Part shown: piece after piece, positions 8,226 to 16,338 of the stretch
Layout: each line of letters begins with the position of its first letter
How positions within the stretch are numbered: position 1 is the first letter of the stretch
Assembly (NCBI RefSeq): GCF_002893625.1
Contig: NZ_PKMZ01000002.1
Location: forward strand, 186,001-250,000
Length of the DNA stretch: 64,000 nucleotides
Direction: 5' to 3'
DNA from: Mangrovicella endophytica
Lineage (GTDB): Bacteria; Pseudomonadota; Alphaproteobacteria; Rhizobiales; Rhizobiaceae
Made by a program: the position numbers and the translations under genes
The notes under the pieces: generated by a model
The model's input: only the letters and a program-made list of their open reading frames with translations
Told to the model about the DNA's origin: nothing
The model's database searches: none

Positions 8226-9055
8226 GCGCCGTCGGCACGCCCGTCCTCGAAGCCCGTGACATCCGCCGTGACTACACCGTCTCCGGCGGCCTGTTCGGCC
8301 GCAACCGCGTCGTCCATGCGGTGAAGGGTGTCAGCTTCTCCGTGGAGAAGGGGCGAACGCTCGCCATCGTCGGCGAGAGCGGTTGCGGCAAGTCCACGCT
8401 TGCCCGCATCCTGACGCTGATCGATCCGCAGACCTCCGGCGAATTCCTGATCGAGGGCCATCCCGTCGATATCGCCGTGACGCGACCGACCCCGGAGCTG
8501 CGCCGAAAGGTGCAGATCGTCTTCCAGAACCCGTATGGCTCGCTCAATCCGCGCCAGAAGATCGGCAGCGTCCTCACCGAGCCGCTGCTCCTCAATACGG
8601 ATAAATCGGCGGCCGAGCGGCGTGACCTCGCCATGGAGATGCTGGTGAAGGTCGGGCTGCAGCCGGAGCATTTCGGCCGCTACCCTCACATGTTCTCCGG
8701 CGGTCAGCGCCAACGCATCGCAATCGCCCGCGCGCTGATGCTCTCGCCGAGCATCCTCGTTCTGGACGAGCCGGTCTCCGCGCTCGATCTTTCCGTCCAG
8801 GCGCAGATCCTGAACCTCCTTGCCGACCTGCAGGACGAGTTCGGGCTCACTTACGTCTTCATCAGCCACGATCTGTCGGTGGTGCGGTTCATCGCGGATG
8901 ACGTGATGGTGATGTATTTCGGCGAAGCGGTCGAGCATGCGCCAAAGGATCAGATCTTCGCCGATCCACAGCATGAGTATACGCGCATGCTGTTTTCCGC
9001 GACGCCTCGGGCCGATCCCGTCAGCATCCGCCGGCGCATTGAGGCGCGAGCCTGA
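8222..9055 (+). CDS. dppF: Dipeptide ABC transporter ATP-binding protein (F subunit)
   Basis: 277 residues. Walker A G-E-S-G-C-G-K-S-T-L, signature F-S-G-G-Q-R-Q-R-I-A-I-A-R-A, Walker B I-L-V-L-D-E-P-V-S-A-L-D and F-I-S-H-D-L-S are intact, and the Q-loop reads Q-N-P-Y-G-S-L-N-P-R, characteristic of DppF/OppF. It energises peptide import together with DppD. The start codon overlaps the dppD stop. It is the last gene of the operon, which converges with choV; no clear terminator is visible in the 195 bases between them. Confidence 0.92.
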   Translation: MSAVGTPVLEARDIRRDYTVSGGLFGRNRVVHAVKGVSFSVEKGRTLAIVGESGCGKSTLARILTLIDPQTSGEFLIEGHPVDIAVTRPTPELRRKVQIVFQNPYGSLNPRQKIGSVLTEPLLLNTDKSAAERRDLAMEMLVKVGLQPEHFGRYPHMFSGGQRQRIAIARALMLSPSILVLDEPVSALDLSVQAQILNLLADLQDEFGLTYVFISHDLSVVRFIADDVMVMYFGEAVEHAPKDQIFADPQHEYTRMLFSATPRADPVSIRRRIEARA

Positions 9056-9250
9056 AAGGGCCGCCCTCGCGCTGAGGTCTGGCGGAGGCGCCGTGCAGTG
9101 GATGTCAGTCGGCGCACCTCATGAAGGGCTGACCGTGGGCTTGGCTGACCGCTAAACCTGCGCCGGGCGAGGCAGTGGATCGCTGGAGATCGCTGCATCC
9201 TCGGCGAGCATTGCCGCAGCAGCCCCGGGCGTCGCCGTCGGAACTCGGCG

Positions 9251-10306
9251 TCAGGATTTGCGCTGGTGGCGGGACAAGGCCTCGACAATCTCGCGCGGGC
9301 CAATCGTGCCGAGGATGCGGCCCTTGTGCGACACCACGACGTCGCCCTTGTCACCCGAGACCGCCGCCATGATGCGCCGCAGCGGCGTTTCCGGCTCAGC
9401 CATGGCGGCAACGCGCGCTGGCGCTGCGCCTGCTCCCGCGGCAGTCAGCGGCGTCATCACGTCCTCGGCACACAGGACGCTGAGCGGATTCATGTGCGCG
9501 ACAAATTCGGCGACGTAGTCGTTTGCCGGACGCAGCACGATGTCCTGCGCCGTGCCGACCTGGACGATGCGGCCGCCTTCCATGATGGCGATGCGGTTGC
9601 CGATCTTGAAGGCCTCGTCGAGATCGTGGCTGACGAAGATGATCGTCTTCTTCAACCGGCTCTGAAACTCCAAGAGCTCGTCCTGCAGCCGCGCGCGGAT
9701 CAGCGGATCGAGCGCCGAGAACGGCTCGTCCATCAGGAGCACCGGCGCGTCGGTGGCAAAGGCGCGGGCAAGGCCGACGCGTTGCTGCATACCGCCGGAC
9801 AGTTCGCCGACACGGCTGTCGGCCCAGTCGCGCAGGCCCACCAGCTCCAGCTGCTTCATCACCTTGTCGCGCCGTTCCGCCTTGCGGCAGCCGGCCAGCT
9901 CCAGGCCAAGGCCGACATTTTCGGCGACGCTGCGCCAGGGCAGCAGCGCGAACTGCTGGAACACCATGGCGACCTCGTGCCGCCGGAGCTCGCGCAGGCG
10001 CTGCCGGCCGCAGTCCTTCGGATCGACGGCGCCGCGGCCGGTATCGATGACAACACGGCCGCGCGTGATCGGCGCCAGGCCGTTGACGGCCCGCAGCAGC
10101 GTCGACTTGCCGGAGCCCGACAGGCCCATCAGCACGGCAATCTCGCCCTCGTTGATGTCGAGCGAGGCATCGGCGACGCCGAGCACCGCTCCGGTGGCCT
10201 CGCGGATCGCCGAGCGGCTTTCGCCGCGGTCGATCAGCGGCAGGGCCTTGTCGGCGCGCTTGCCGAAGACGATGCTGACATTCTGGAAGGAGACGATCGG
10301 GCTCAC
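9251..10306 (-). CDS. choV: Choline/glycine-betaine ABC transporter ATP-binding protein
   Basis: 351 residues. The ProV/ChoV type ATPase domain occupies about residues 1-275: Walker A G-L-S-G-S-G-K-S-T-L-L, a Q-loop with F-Q-Q-F-A-L-L-P-W, signature L-S-G-G-M-Q-Q-R-V-G-L-A-R and Walker B L-L-M-D-E-P-F-S-A-L-D. A C-terminal CBS-like regulatory part (about 285-345) follows. It powers import through ChoW, whose stop it overlaps by four bases. Assignment to choline rather than betaine comes from the neighbouring ChoX. Confidence 0.9.
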   Translation of the reverse strand: MSPIVSFQNVSIVFGKRADKALPLIDRGESRSAIREATGAVLGVADASLDINEGEIAVLMGLSGSGKSTLLRAVNGLAPITRGRVVIDTGRGAVDPKDCGRQRLRELRRHEVAMVFQQFALLPWRSVAENVGLGLELAGCRKAERRDKVMKQLELVGLRDWADSRVGELSGGMQQRVGLARAFATDAPVLLMDEPFSALDPLIRARLQDELLEFQSRLKKTIIFVSHDLDEAFKIGNRIAIMEGGRIVQVGTAQDIVLRPANDYVAEFVAHMNPLSVLCAEDVMTPLTAAGAGAAPARVAAMAEPETPLRRIMAAVSGDKGDVVVSHKGRILGTIGPREIVEALSRHQRKS

Positions 10307-11145
10307 CGGCGGCCTCCCTCGTCGACGCGGAAGAAGCGGTCGAGGATGATGGCCAGGAGCACGATCGCGAGACCGGCCTCAAAGCCCTTGGCAACGTTGA
10401 TGGAATTCAGCGCCCGCAGCACCGGAATGCCGAGGCCCGGCGCACCGACGAGTGCGGCGATCACCACCATCGACAGCGACAGCATGATCGTCTGCGTCAG
10501 CCCGGCCATGATCTGCGGCAGGGCATAGGGGATCTCGATCTTGAAGAGCCGCTGCATGCGCGTCGCGCCGAAGGCATCGCCCGCCTCGATCAACTGCTCG
10601 GGCGTCGAGGCGATGCCGAGGCGGGTCAACCGGATGGAGGAGGGCAGGGCGAAGATCACCGTCGCGACGAGGCCTGGCACCATGCCGAGGCCAAAGAGGA
10701 TCAGCGCAGGGATGAGGTAGACGAAGGTCGGAATCGTCTGCATCAGGTCCAGCACCGGTCGCATGCCGGCATAGAGCCATTCGCGCCGTGCCGCCGCGAT
10801 GCCGAGGGGCACCCCGATCACCATGCAGACGGCCGTGGCGGCGAGAACGAGCGCCAGCGTCTCCGTCGTCTCCTTCCAGTAGCCGAGATTGATGATCAGC
10901 AGGAAGCCGAGGATCGTCAGCAGGGCCACGGGGATTGAGCGCCGCATGAGATAGGCGAAGACCGCAAAGAGGCCGACCGTCACCAGCGGGTGCGGGTATT
11001 GCAGCAGAAACAGGATGCCCCCGACGAAACTGTCGAGACCGGCCTGCAGCGCATCGAAGAGGAAGAGGAAGTTCTCCGTCAGCCAGTCGACGAAGGTCGC
11101 CGCATAGCTGCCGATCGGCAGCGGGTGGTCCTGGAGCCAGTTCAC
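10303..11145 (-). CDS. choW: Choline ABC transporter permease
   Basis: 280 residues from the GTG at 11145 (V-N-W-L in the family's usual N-terminus; an ATG at 11226 would add 27 residues of poor quality). Six or so hydrophobic segments and the binding-protein-dependent permease domain (about 85-275) are present, with the EAA-type loop around G-D-A-F-G-A-T-R-M-Q-R-L. It forms the membrane channel fed by ChoX and driven by ChoV. The upstream gap to choX holds a stem-loop at 11243-11278. Confidence 0.88.
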   Translation of the reverse strand: MNWLQDHPLPIGSYAATFVDWLTENFLFLFDALQAGLDSFVGGILFLLQYPHPLVTVGLFAVFAYLMRRSIPVALLTILGFLLIINLGYWKETTETLALVLAATAVCMVIGVPLGIAAARREWLYAGMRPVLDLMQTIPTFVYLIPALILFGLGMVPGLVATVIFALPSSIRLTRLGIASTPEQLIEAGDAFGATRMQRLFKIEIPYALPQIMAGLTQTIMLSLSMVVIAALVGAPGLGIPVLRALNSINVAKGFEAGLAIVLLAIILDRFFRVDEGGRR

Positions 11146-11242
11146 GGAGGCAGGTGTCCTTTCGTGGCCGAGGCGGGAAGCTGGTGGCTGTCGGCCGGTG
11201 AGGGGCAACCCTCGCGCACCGGACAAGACGCATCAAAGTCAT

Positions 11243-11278
11243 GTCGGCACGGGACGAGTGCAGTTGCCCCGTGCCGAC
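11243..11278 (-). promoter_or_regulatory. Stem-loop between choX and choW
   Basis: A perfect 11-base inverted repeat, GTCGGCACGGG at 11243-11253 and CCCGTGCCGAC at 11268-11278, with a 14-base loop, starts 16 bases after the choX stop on the minus strand. There is no U-run, so it more likely stabilises choX mRNA or attenuates choWV than fully terminates. It is the second binding-protein/permease junction in this window with such an element. Confidence 0.65.
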
Positions 11279-11293
11279 GGTATCACGGGCGGC

Positions 11294-12238
11294 TTACAGG
11301 CCGAGCGACGCCTTCACCGCGGGCGCGCCGTCCTTGCCGTCGCGCGTCTTGACGCCCTTCAGCCAGGTGTCGATCTGCTCTGGATGGGCCTTCAGCCACT
11401 CGGCGGCCGCCTTCGCCGGCTCCTCGCCCTTGTCGAGGATCGAGCCCATGATGACGTTCTCGATGTCGAGGGTGAAGGTCATGTTCTTCAGAAGCGCGCC
11501 AACATTCGGGCACTCGGTGGAATAGCCCTTGCGGGTGACGGTGTGGACCGTCGCGCCGCCGAAGTTCGGGCCGAAATACTCGTCGCCGCCGTCGAGATAT
11601 TCGATCTCGAAGTTGGAGTTCATCGGGTGCGGCGCCCAGCCGAGGAAGACGATCGGCTTCTTCGACTTCGTCGCACGCGCGACCTGGCTCAGCATGCCCT
11701 GCTCGGAGGAGGCGACGAGCTCGAAGCCCTTGGTGCCGAAATCGTCCTTTTCGATCATCTTGATGACGAGGCTGTTGCCGTCATTGCCCGGCTCGATGCC
11801 ATAGATCTTGCCGTCCAGCTGGTCCTTGAACTTGGCGAGATCGGCGAAGCTCTTCAGGCCCTCGTCGAACAGGTATTTCGGAACGGCGAGCGTGTATTTC
11901 GCGCCTTCCAGATTGGTGTTGATCCGCTCGATCGAGCCTTCGTCGGTGTATTTGGTGATGTCGTTCGTCTGCGCCGGCATCCAGTTGCCGAGGAAGGCAT
12001 CGAGGTCGTTGTTCTTCAGCGAGGCGAAGGTCACGGGAACCGAGAGGATCTTCACGTCCGGCTCGTATCCGAGGCCCTTCAGGATGGTGCCGGCCACCGC
12101 GGTTGTCGCGGTGATGTCGGTCCAGCCGACATCCGACAGGCGCACCTTGGCGCAGCTTTCCGCCTCCTGCGCATAGGCGGCGGAGCCAAGCAGCGAGAGG
12201 GCGAGAGCAGCGGTTGCAAGTCTGGATATGGCGGCCAT
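11294..12238 (-). CDS. choX: Choline ABC transporter substrate-binding protein
   Basis: 314 residues. A Sec signal peptide covers residues 1-23 (A-Y-A-Q). The mature protein is an OpuAC-type binding protein. Aromatic residues that form the choline cage in rhizobial ChoX are present: W in G-W-T-D, W in G-N-W-M-P-A, Y in the L-A-V-P-K-Y segment and W in L-G-W-A-P-H-P. This supports choline as ligand. It is the first gene of the minus-strand operon choXWV, and would feed choline to betaine synthesis or degradation; no bet genes lie in the window. Confidence 0.9.
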   Translation of the reverse strand: MAAISRLATAALALSLLGSAAYAQEAESCAKVRLSDVGWTDITATTAVAGTILKGLGYEPDVKILSVPVTFASLKNNDLDAFLGNWMPAQTNDITKYTDEGSIERINTNLEGAKYTLAVPKYLFDEGLKSFADLAKFKDQLDGKIYGIEPGNDGNSLVIKMIEKDDFGTKGFELVASSEQGMLSQVARATKSKKPIVFLGWAPHPMNSNFEIEYLDGGDEYFGPNFGGATVHTVTRKGYSTECPNVGALLKNMTFTLDIENVIMGSILDKGEEPAKAAAEWLKAHPEQIDTWLKGVKTRDGKDGAPAVKASLGL

Positions 12239-12357
12239 CGAAGGCTCCTTGTTCGAGTGTGGCTGCTGGAGGGCGATGTCTGTAGTTCGAACGATGCCAG
12301 ACTATGCGCAGCCGCTTGATGCTGCGCAAGCCTTGGGCAGCGACGATTCATGTCGCT

Positions 12358-12819
12358 CTAAAGCGCAATGACGGTCGTGTTCTTGACCTCTTCCATCACG
12401 GCGTAGGTGTGGGTCTCGCGAACGCCGGGCAGGTTCAGCAAAGCGTCGGACAGGAAGACGCGGTAAGCCGCCATGTCCTTGACGCGGGCCTTGACGAGAT
12501 AGTCGAAGCCGCCGGCCACCATGTGGCACTCCATGATGTCGGGATTGGCAAGGGCCGCTGCCGCGAAGTCCCGGAACACGTCGTCGCTGGTGCGGTCGAG
12601 CTTCACCTCGACGAAGACGATCATGCCCCGCCCCAGCCGCTCCGGGGACAGCCTTGCGGTGTAGCCGAGAATGTAGCCGTCGCGGGTCAGCCGCTTGACC
12701 CGTTCGGCCGCCGCGGTGGGCGACAGGTGCACGCGCTCGGCGAGCTCCAGCGTCGTCAGCCGGCCGTTCGCCTGCAGCTCGGCGAGGATTCGGCGGTCCT
12801 TGAGGTCGATCTCCGTCAT
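12358..12819 (-). CDS. putR: Lrp/AsnC-family regulator of proline use
   Basis: 153 residues. An N-terminal helix-turn-helix (about 5-55, with L-S-P-T-A-A-A-E-R-V-K-R-L in the recognition helix) is followed by an RAM/AsnC ligand-binding domain (about 68-150). It is divergent from putA, the arrangement in which PutR activates putA in response to proline in alphaproteobacteria such as Agrobacterium and Rhodobacter. The 120-base intergenic region has two matching direct repeats (12828-12884) that could be its binding sites. Confidence 0.85.
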   Translation of the reverse strand: MTEIDLKDRRILAELQANGRLTTLELAERVHLSPTAAAERVKRLTRDGYILGYTARLSPERLGRGMIVFVEVKLDRTSDDVFRDFAAAALANPDIMECHMVAGGFDYLVKARVKDMAAYRVFLSDALLNLPGVRETHTYAVMEEVKNTTVIAL

Positions 12820-12827
12820 TCTCTGCT

Positions 12828-12884
12828 ATCTTTGATGATCCGGCCTGCGAAGTCACGGAATTTCTGACCATCTTTGGAGAGATC
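12828..12884. promoter_or_regulatory. Candidate PutR-binding direct repeats
   Basis: ATCTTTGATGATC at 12828-12840 and ATCTTTGGAGAGATC at 12870-12884 begin exactly 42 bases apart, i.e. four helical turns, so both would face the same side of DNA. The first begins nine bases upstream of the putR start, and the second about 55 bases upstream of putA. Lrp-type proteins bind such phased sites cooperatively. The assignment is inference from position and phasing. Confidence 0.4.
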
Positions 12885-12939
12885 ACCACCGGCACCCGCT
12901 GCTATAGCAACGCGCTCTGACGCCGTTCCGGAGCTCACG

Positions 12940-15900
12940 ATGGCCGCCTATCCGACGCCCTTCCACGCCGATCTTGCGCCTGACGATGAGGCGGCGGTTC
13001 GCGCCCTCGTCGCCGCATCCGAGCGCTGGCGGCACGACGAGGAGGCTGTCAACCGCCGTGCCCGGGCGCTCGTCGAGAGCATCCGCAGCAATGCCGGCGG
13101 GATCGGCGGCGTCGAGGATTTCCTGCGCGAGTTCGGCCTCTCGACCCGCGAAGGCCTGGCGTTGATGGTGCTCGCAGAGGCGCTGCTACGCGTGCCGGAT
13201 GCGAAAACGCAGGACCGGCTGATCGAGGACAAGATCGGCGCCGGCGACTGGGTCAATCACGAGGCGACGGAAGACCGCTTCCTGACGACAGCATCGGCCT
13301 GGGCGCTCGGCGTTTCGACCCGCATCATCCGACCCGGCGAGACGCCGACGGGTGTCATCGGCGGCCTCGTCAAGCGCGTTGGCGCACCGGCCGTGCGCAC
13401 GGCGATCCGGCAGGCGATGCGCTTTCTCGGCCGTCAGTTCGTGCTCGGCGAGACGATCGAGGACGCGCTCGACCGCGCCCGCAGCTCGGAGAAGAAGGGC
13501 TACCGCTATTCCTACGACATGCTGGGCGAGGGCGCCCGCACGCAAGCCGACGCCGACCGCTATCTGAAGGCCTATCAGGACGCGATCGAAGCGATCGGCC
13601 GCAAGGCCGGCAACAAGCCGCTGCCCGACCGTCCCGGCATTTCCATCAAGCTGTCGGCCCTGCATCCCCGCTACTCGCCTGTGAAGCGCGAGCGCGTCCT
13701 CGACGAACTGGTGCCGCGAGTCATCGCGCTGGCCAAGCAGGCCAAGAGCTACGACCTCAATCTCACGGTGGACGCCGAGGAGGCCGAGCGGCTCGAGCTC
13801 TCGCTCGACATCATCGATGCCGTCGTCAAGTCGGGTGAACTCGCCGGCTGGGACGGCTTCGGCCTCGCGGTCCAGGCCTACCAGAAGCGCGTGCTGCAGG
13901 TGATCGAGCATATCGATGCTCTCGCCGCGGCGGCCGGCATCCGCATGATGGTCCGCCTCGTCAAGGGCGCTTACTGGGACACCGAGATCAAGAACGCGCA
14001 GGAAAAGGGGCTGCCGGGCTTTCCCGTCTACACCCGCAAGCCGGCGACGGACCTCTCTTATCTCGTCGCGGCCAAGGCGATGCTCGACCGTCGCGAGCGC
14101 ATCTTCCCGCAGTTCGCCACGCATAACGCACTGACCGTCGCGACCATCATCGAAATGGCCGGCGGACAGCCCAGTGGTTTCGAGTTCCAGCGCCTGCACG
14201 GCATGGGTGAGGCGCTGTACGAGGCGGTGCGGGAATCCACCAAAGGCGCCGTCGCCTGCCGCATCTATGCACCCGTCGGCGGCTATCGCGATCTTCTCGC
14301 CTATCTCGTGCGCCGCCTGCTCGAGAACGGCGCCAACTCCTCCTTCGTTGCCAAGGTCGGTGATCCCGACGTGCCGGTGGACGACCTGCTCGGCCGGCCG
14401 CGCGACATCCTGGCCAAGGGCCCGGCGCGCAATCCGAACATTCCGCTGCCGCAGCACATCTTCGGCGCCCGCGCCAATTCTAAAGGCGTATCGTTTGGCG
14501 AGCGCGACGTGCTCGGCGCCTTCCTGCGAGAGCGGGACCGCGCCCGTCCGACGGGCGTCGAGGCGCGCTGCGCCTTCAAGGGGGCCGCGACGGATGCGGC
14601 CTTCGACGTGCGCTCGCCGATCGACGGCGCCGTCGTCGGACGCTGCGTGCCGCTCTCGGCTGACGGCGCACGCGCATTGGTGGACGAGGCGCGCCGAAAC
14701 GTGCGCGCGGCGGAGAAGCGGTCGCCGCGGGAGCGGGCGGCAGCCCTCAATCGTGCCGCCGACATGCTGGAAGAAAAGACGGCGCAACTGATGGCGCTGC
14801 TGGCCACCGAGGCCGGGAAGACGGTCGACGACGGCATTGCAGAGATCCGCGAGGCCGTGGACTTCCTGCGCTTCTACGCCGCCGAGGCGGACCGGCTCTT
14901 CGCCGTGCCGCAGCCGCTGCCCGGTCCCACCGGCGAGGAAAACCGGCTCCTCTACCGCTCGCGCGGCGTGGTGGTCGCCATCTCGCCCTGGAACTTCCCG
15001 CTGGCGATCTTCATCGGCCAGGTCGCGGCAGCACTCGCCGCAGGCAATGTCGTCATCGCCAAGCCGGCCGAGCAGACGCCGCTGATCGCGGCGCTCGCCG
15101 TCGACATCCTGAAGTCAGCCGGCTTTGGCCAGGACACGCTGTTCCTGGCGCCGGGCGACGGTGCGGTCGGTGCGGCGCTCGTCGCCCACCCCGCCACCGC
15201 CGCGGTCGCCTTCACCGGCTCGACCGAGGTGGCCTTCGCCATCAACCGCTCGCTCGCCGCACGCAATACGGCGATCGCGCCGCTGATCGCCGAGACCGGC
15301 GGCATCAACGCGCTGATCGTCGATGCCACTGCGCTGCCGGAGCAGGTCGCCGACGACGTCGTGACCTCCGCCTTCCGCTCGGCCGGCCAGCGCTGCTCGG
15401 CACTGCGGCTCCTGTTCGTGCAGGAGGACGTCGCCGACCGGATGGCTGAGATGATCGCAGGCGCCTGTGCCGAGCTCACCGTCGGCGACCCGCGCGACAT
15501 CGCGACCGATGTCGGCCCGGTGATCGATGCCGAGCAGCTGCGCATGCTGGAGGCGCATCTCGCCAGCATGAAGGGCAGCCATCGCATCCGCTATGCCGGA
15601 ACGCTGCCGGGCGGCCTGCCCTCGGGCGGGCACTATCTCGCGCCGCACATCGTCGAGATCGACCGGCCGGAATCGCTCGGCAAGGAGGTGTTCGGGCCCA
15701 TCCTCCACATCGTGCGCTGGAAGGCGGGCGAGCTCGACAAGGTCTGCGCCGCCATCGAGGAAACCGGCTACGGCCTCACCCTCGGCGTCCACAGCCGCAT
15801 CGACGAGACCATCCGCGAGGTGACGGAGCGCCTGACGGTCGGCAACATCTACGTCAACCGCAACATGATCGGCGCCATCGTCGGCTCGCAGCCCTTCGGC

Positions 15901-16035
15901 GGCTCGGGCCTCTCCGGCACCGGTCCGAAGGCGGGTGGACCGAACTACGTCCAGCGCTTCGCCCGCGAGCAGGTGATCTCCACCAACACGGCGGCGGCCG
16001 GCGGCAATGCCAGCCTGATCGCGACGGAGGCCTGA
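12940..16035 (+). CDS. putA: Bifunctional proline dehydrogenase / pyrroline-5-carboxylate dehydrogenase
   Basis: 1031 residues. The FAD-dependent proline dehydrogenase barrel occupies about 150-470 (Y-D-M-L-G-E-G-A-R and R-L-V-K-G-A-Y-W-D motifs), and the NAD-dependent P5C dehydrogenase about 540-1000, with I-S-P-W-N-F-P, the glutamate in A-E-T-G-G-I-N-A and catalytic Cys near residue 818 in G-Q-R-C-S. Together they oxidise proline to glutamate with substrate channelling. The protein is of the short 'type A' class: there is no N-terminal ribbon-helix-helix domain, so it should not repress its own gene, and control falls to the divergent PutR. The ATG at 12940 follows GGAG. Confidence 0.95.
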   Translation: MAAYPTPFHADLAPDDEAAVRALVAASERWRHDEEAVNRRARALVESIRSNAGGIGGVEDFLREFGLSTREGLALMVLAEALLRVPDAKTQDRLIEDKIGAGDWVNHEATEDRFLTTASAWALGVSTRIIRPGETPTGVIGGLVKRVGAPAVRTAIRQAMRFLGRQFVLGETIEDALDRARSSEKKGYRYSYDMLGEGARTQADADRYLKAYQDAIEAIGRKAGNKPLPDRPGISIKLSALHPRYSPVKRERVLDELVPRVIALAKQAKSYDLNLTVDAEEAERLELSLDIIDAVVKSGELAGWDGFGLAVQAYQKRVLQVIEHIDALAAAAGIRMMVRLVKGAYWDTEIKNAQEKGLPGFPVYTRKPATDLSYLVAAKAMLDRRERIFPQFATHNALTVATIIEMAGGQPSGFEFQRLHGMGEALYEAVRESTKGAVACRIYAPVGGYRDLLAYLVRRLLENGANSSFVAKVGDPDVPVDDLLGRPRDILAKGPARNPNIPLPQHIFGARANSKGVSFGERDVLGAFLRERDRARPTGVEARCAFKGAATDAAFDVRSPIDGAVVGRCVPLSADGARALVDEARRNVRAAEKRSPRERAAALNRAADMLEEKTAQLMALLATEAGKTVDDGIAEIREAVDFLRFYAAEADRLFAVPQPLPGPTGEENRLLYRSRGVVVAISPWNFPLAIFIGQVAAALAAGNVVIAKPAEQTPLIAALAVDILKSAGFGQDTLFLAPGDGAVGAALVAHPATAAVAFTGSTEVAFAINRSLAARNTAIAPLIAETGGINALIVDATALPEQVADDVVTSAFRSAGQRCSALRLLFVQEDVADRMAEMIAGACAELTVGDPRDIATDVGPVIDAEQLRMLEAHLASMKGSHRIRYAGTLPGGLPSGGHYLAPHIVEIDRPESLGKEVFGPILHIVRWKAGELDKVCAAIEETGYGLTLGVHSRIDETIREVTERLTVGNIYVNRNMIGAIVGSQPFGGSGLSGTGPKAGGPNYVQRFAREQVISTNTAAAGGNASLIATEA

Positions 16036-16099
16036 GGACTGATGTCTTCGTGTCAGCCTCGCACAAGCGCCGGCTGATACAAACGTCCTGTCAGGACGA

Positions 16100-16246
16100 G
16101 CAAAGCCAAACGCCGGCAAGTCTCCTCCCAGCTTGACCGGCCTGGCTCAGCACTCCTGCAGATGCCGGCGGACGTTTCCTCCCAACGTCTGCCGCTGACG
16201 CATCACAGATGAAGACCCGGGCTCCTCCCGCCCGGGTCTTTCATTT
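16100..16246 (+). ncRNA. Cuckoo-type small RNA with three CU-rich anti-Shine-Dalgarno hairpin loops
   Basis: Three successive hairpins expose the same UCCUCCC heptamer. Hairpin 1: GCCGG/CCGGC plus CAAG/CTTG (16112-16141), loop holding CTCCTCCC at 16122-16129. Hairpin 2: GGCGGACGTT (16167-16176) with AACGTCTGCC (16184-16193), loop TCCTCCC. Hairpin 3: GACCCGGGC (16214-16222) with GCCCGGGTC (16230-16238), loop TCCTCCC, then TTTCATTT, an intrinsic terminator. Repeated CUCCUCCC loops are the hallmark of the alphaproteobacterial 'cuckoo'/CcsR sRNAs, which pair with ribosome-binding sites. The 5' end is not determined; another small hairpin (CGTCC/GGACG, 16084-16098) sits upstream. It may be an independent transcript or a product of the putA 3' UTR. 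Confidence 0.75.
16213..16246 (+). terminator. Rho-independent terminator of the sRNA / putA unit
   Basis: A 9-10 base-pair GC-rich stem (16213-16222 with 16230-16239), seven-base loop TCCTCCC, followed by TTTCATTT. It ends both the sRNA described above and any read-through from putA, and lies 90 bases before fhs. Confidence 0.85.
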
Positions 16247-16338
16247 CTGCGTCCGGCAAGGCACATGCCTATCCTTGAGACCGCGCTCGCGCGACCGCCG
16301 GCATCCGAGGCCGGGCAGCAAGGAAGGCACCACCACCC

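Noticed and set aside
9056-9250. Possible terminator or gene between dppF and choV
   Set aside because: Only a short direct repeat (GGCTGACCG twice) and weak pairings are visible; no stem with a T-run and no protein-like frame.
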